A stretch of DNA of 6,648 nucleotides from Nitrososphaerota archaeon (GTDB taxonomy: Archaea > Thermoproteota > Bathyarchaeia > Bathyarchaeales > Bathycorpusculaceae). The notes under the pieces were generated by a model, which saw only the letters and a program-made list of their open reading frames with translations, did not search any database and had not been told where the DNA came from. Shown piece after piece: positions 5,229 to 6,648 of the stretch. The stretch spans positions 1 through 6,648 of the forward strand of contig JAIRJY010000079.1 in assembly GCA_031260365.1 (NCBI GenBank). Reading direction: 5' to 3'. Position 1 is the first letter of the stretch; every line of letters begins with the position of its first letter. The translations under genes were made by a program, and so were the position numbers.

Positions 5229-5753
5229 TTGGTAAATCGTGGTCTTTATGTTGGAAGATTTCAGCCTTTTCATATGGGTCATTTGGGGGCTATAAAAGAA
5301 GTTTTAACAAAAGTTGATGAACTTGTAATTGTTATTGGCAGTGCACAACATAGTCATAACTTGAAAAACCCTTTTACTGCCGGAGAGCGTTTAGTTATGA
5401 TTCAGTGTTCTTTATGTGAAACAGACCTAGATTTAGACAGAGTTTGGATTGTTCCTGTTCCAGACATGCATCGACATATGCTGTGGGTTTCAGCTGTAGA
5501 AGGTTATACTCCAAAATTTAACAAGCTATATTCAAATGAACCTTTAACTCGTCGTTTATTTATAGAAGCTGGTTACACCGTTGAAAATATTAGCCTTTTT
5601 GACAGACAAACTTATTCATCAACATTTGTTCGCGAAAAAATGCTTAAAGATGAAAACTGGACATCGCTTGTCCCAAAAAGCGTGTCCGAGTTTATAAACA
5701 AAATTGATGGTGTAAACAGGCTTAAAGATCTGGCACGCACAGACAAAATCTAA
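5229..5753 (+). CDS. nadM: Nicotinamide-nucleotide adenylyltransferase, archaeal type
   Basis: NMNAT joins ATP and nicotinamide mononucleotide (or the nicotinic acid form) to make NAD+ and pyrophosphate, the common step of all NAD synthesis routes. The 174-residue sequence has the nucleotidyltransferase motif GRFQPFHMGH (9-18; His15 and His18 of HxGH), IGSAQHSH (36-43), NPFTAGER (47-54), YSNEPLTRRLF (101-111) and the second ATP motif YSSTFVR (129-135), all as in archaeal NMNATs, and the length is normal. The start must be the TTG at 5229: an in-frame TAA lies at 5220-5222 and the conserved RGLYVGRF begins at residue 4. A weak GGTAA lies upstream (5218-5222). No clear TATA box is seen; TTGATATCTT around 5199-5208 is a weak candidate that would give a leaderless mRNA. 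It is convergent with truD, 45 bases apart. Confidence 0.94.
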   Translation: MVNRGLYVGRFQPFHMGHLGAIKEVLTKVDELVIVIGSAQHSHNLKNPFTAGERLVMIQCSLCETDLDLDRVWIVPVPDMHRHMLWVSAVEGYTPKFNKLYSNEPLTRRLFIEAGYTVENISLFDRQTYSSTFVREKMLKDENWTSLVPKSVSEFINKIDGVNRLKDLARTDKI

Positions 5754-5770
5754 AAACAAAATGTTCAAGG

Positions 5771-5793
5771 AAGATATCCGTTTAACGTATCTT
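5771..5793. terminator. Shared hairpin between convergent nadM and truD
   Basis: AAGATA (5771-5776) pairs with TATCTT (5788-5793), and after a two-base bulge CGT (5779-5781) pairs with ACG (5785-5787) around a TTA loop: nine pairs in all. For truD, read on the minus strand, TTTTGTTTTT follows (5761-5752), a good T-tract. For nadM the following TTTACTGTT is weaker. It probably serves both genes in the 45-base gap. Confidence 0.45.
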
Positions 5794-5798
5794 TACTG

Positions 5799-6648
5799 TT
5801 AGAAACCGGAGGTAATGAGGTTGGTTGGTTTTATTATTTCTCGCAGTAGTATTGTCGCGTAGCATCCGCGTAGTAGTGTAAAAGTTATAGTTGTTGTTTC
5901 GTCAATTTTTTTTGAAACATCAAGGTGCTTGAAGTCTTTAATAGGTGTTAATACTGTTCGTAAACTGCCTCTATTACTTAGTCTAGAGTTAACGGTAACG
6001 CGAAAACTCTGTAGGTTTACACCTTCTTGTTGCAAAACACGTTGTTCCAATTCACCCATGATGCCACCTGAGAGTTTTTGTTTGAATCCAACTATCGGTA
6101 GAGCAAGTCGCATTTTACCAGCTGTTAAGGTGTCACTTATCTTTGTTTGATTTTGAGCAGTTACTATCTGTGGCATATTTACCATGGGTAGTCCAGTGCG
6201 TTCAACTCCAACTACAAAATCGCCAATTTCAACATCGTTTAGAGGTAGTCCAGCTTTAACGCGTTCACTTAAGAAACGATTAAACAAGTATGACTGGTAA
6301 GCTTGTACAAATAAAACCTGTAATTTTAAGGGTAAAACGTTAAACGCTTTAGTGTATTCGTTTGGTTTTTCGTTTAAATATTTTAGCATTGAGCGTTCAT
6401 AACGCAGGTGTTTGGGATAATGCTCCAAAGCGGCTTTAAAATCGTGAGTCTGCTGGAGTTCTGTGCGAGCTTTTCTTGATTCAGGATGCTCATCGGGACT
6501 GGGTTTTGCAAGAAAAAGTATAGCAGCTTCTTCAAAATTACCTTCAAGAATAGCTTTACCGACATAATGTGTTATAGGTCGAGTAGTGCCAAAACGTTGA
6601 TGACCAAAATAATTAGGGAATCCGCCAAGTTTAGTAATTTCTTTAATG
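5799..6648 (-). CDS. truD: tRNA pseudouridine synthase TruD (C-terminal part)
   Basis: TruD isomerises uridine 13 of tRNA (Pus7 in eukaryotes, which also acts on position 35 and other RNAs). The frame runs off the window at 6648, so the N-terminus and the catalytic Asp motif (GxKDxxA) are outside; 282 residues plus the stop are visible. Near the visible start is the signature GGFPNYFGHQRFGTTRPITH, which matches the conserved NxxGxQRFG block of the family. After it come VGKAILEGNFEEAA, a linker rich in charged residues, QVLFVQAYQSYLFNRFLSER, which is conserved in the TRUD insertion domain, and a C-terminal catalytic-domain end with RGCYATILLREIIKP and the terminal GF seen in archaeal TruD. A TTG at 6428 is an internal Leu codon; the conserved sequence upstream of it shows that it is not the start. 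No frameshift is seen. Confidence 0.94.
   Translation of the reverse strand, partial: IKEITKLGGFPNYFGHQRFGTTRPITHYVGKAILEGNFEEAAILFLAKPSPDEHPESRKARTELQQTHDFKAALEHYPKHLRYERSMLKYLNEKPNEYTKAFNVLPLKLQVLFVQAYQSYLFNRFLSERVKAGLPLNDVEIGDFVVGVERTGLPMVNMPQIVTAQNQTKISDTLTAGKMRLALPIVGFKQKLSGGIMGELEQRVLQQEGVNLQSFRVTVNSRLSNRGSLRTVLTPIKDFKHLDVSKKIDETTTITFTLLRGCYATILLREIIKPTNLITSGF

Noticed and set aside
6426..6428. TTG at 6428 as the start of a short TruD-like protein
   Set aside because: The same frame continues upstream with conserved TruD sequence including NYFGHQRFG, so this is an internal codon.
5929..6565. Frames at 5929-6150 (plus) and 6383-6565 (minus)
   Set aside because: Both lie inside truD in other frames; the truD frame continues without a stop through 6648 with conserved motifs.

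Overview
This AT-rich window is archaeal. The clearest markers are an archaeal-type ribosomal protein S15 with the N-terminal S13-like extension, an archaeal NMN adenylyltransferase, a RecJ-like DHH protein, the KEOPS subunit Pcc1 and a TruD pseudouridine synthase. Basal promoters look archaeal too (TTTAAAT-type TATA boxes about 40-50 bases before starts, GGTGA or GAGGT ribosome binding sites). The S15 sequence resembles the Thermoproteota side of the archaea, possibly Bathyarchaeia; that placement is an impression from memory and is not demonstrated here.

Layout from left to right: the first 25 codons of an unrecognised minus-strand gene (1-76); about 500 bases with no gene I can support; a small CooT-like nickel-binding protein (576-761, minus); a minus-strand pair pcc1 and DHH/RecJ-like (893-2573) with overlapping ends and one promoter; a divergent intergenic region of about 550 bases with several inverted repeats; thioredoxin reductase (3122-4045, plus); S15 (4273-4713, plus) with its own promoter; a gene-free stretch of about 515 bases with repeats and palindromes; NMN adenylyltransferase (5229-5753, plus); and, convergent with it, the C-terminal two thirds of truD (5799-6648, minus, running off the window).

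Most genes are housekeeping: translation (S15), tRNA modification (Pcc1 for t6A, TruD for pseudouridine), nucleic-acid processing (DHH), NAD synthesis (NMNAT) and NADPH-linked disulfide reduction (thioredoxin reductase). CooT hints at nickel handling, for example for CO dehydrogenase. S15, the DHH protein and Pcc1 commonly lie in one archaeal cluster; here S15 is separated from the other two, on the opposite strand, with thioredoxin reductase between. Start codons are unusual: the NMNAT must begin at TTG, the DHH gene and probably pcc1 do too, and thioredoxin reductase begins at GTG or TTG.

I did not find a convincing new biological system. The most unexplained stretch is 2703-3010, a set of inverted repeats between the DHH and thioredoxin reductase genes that could be a small RNA gene, a decayed mobile element or chance structure in AT-rich DNA.
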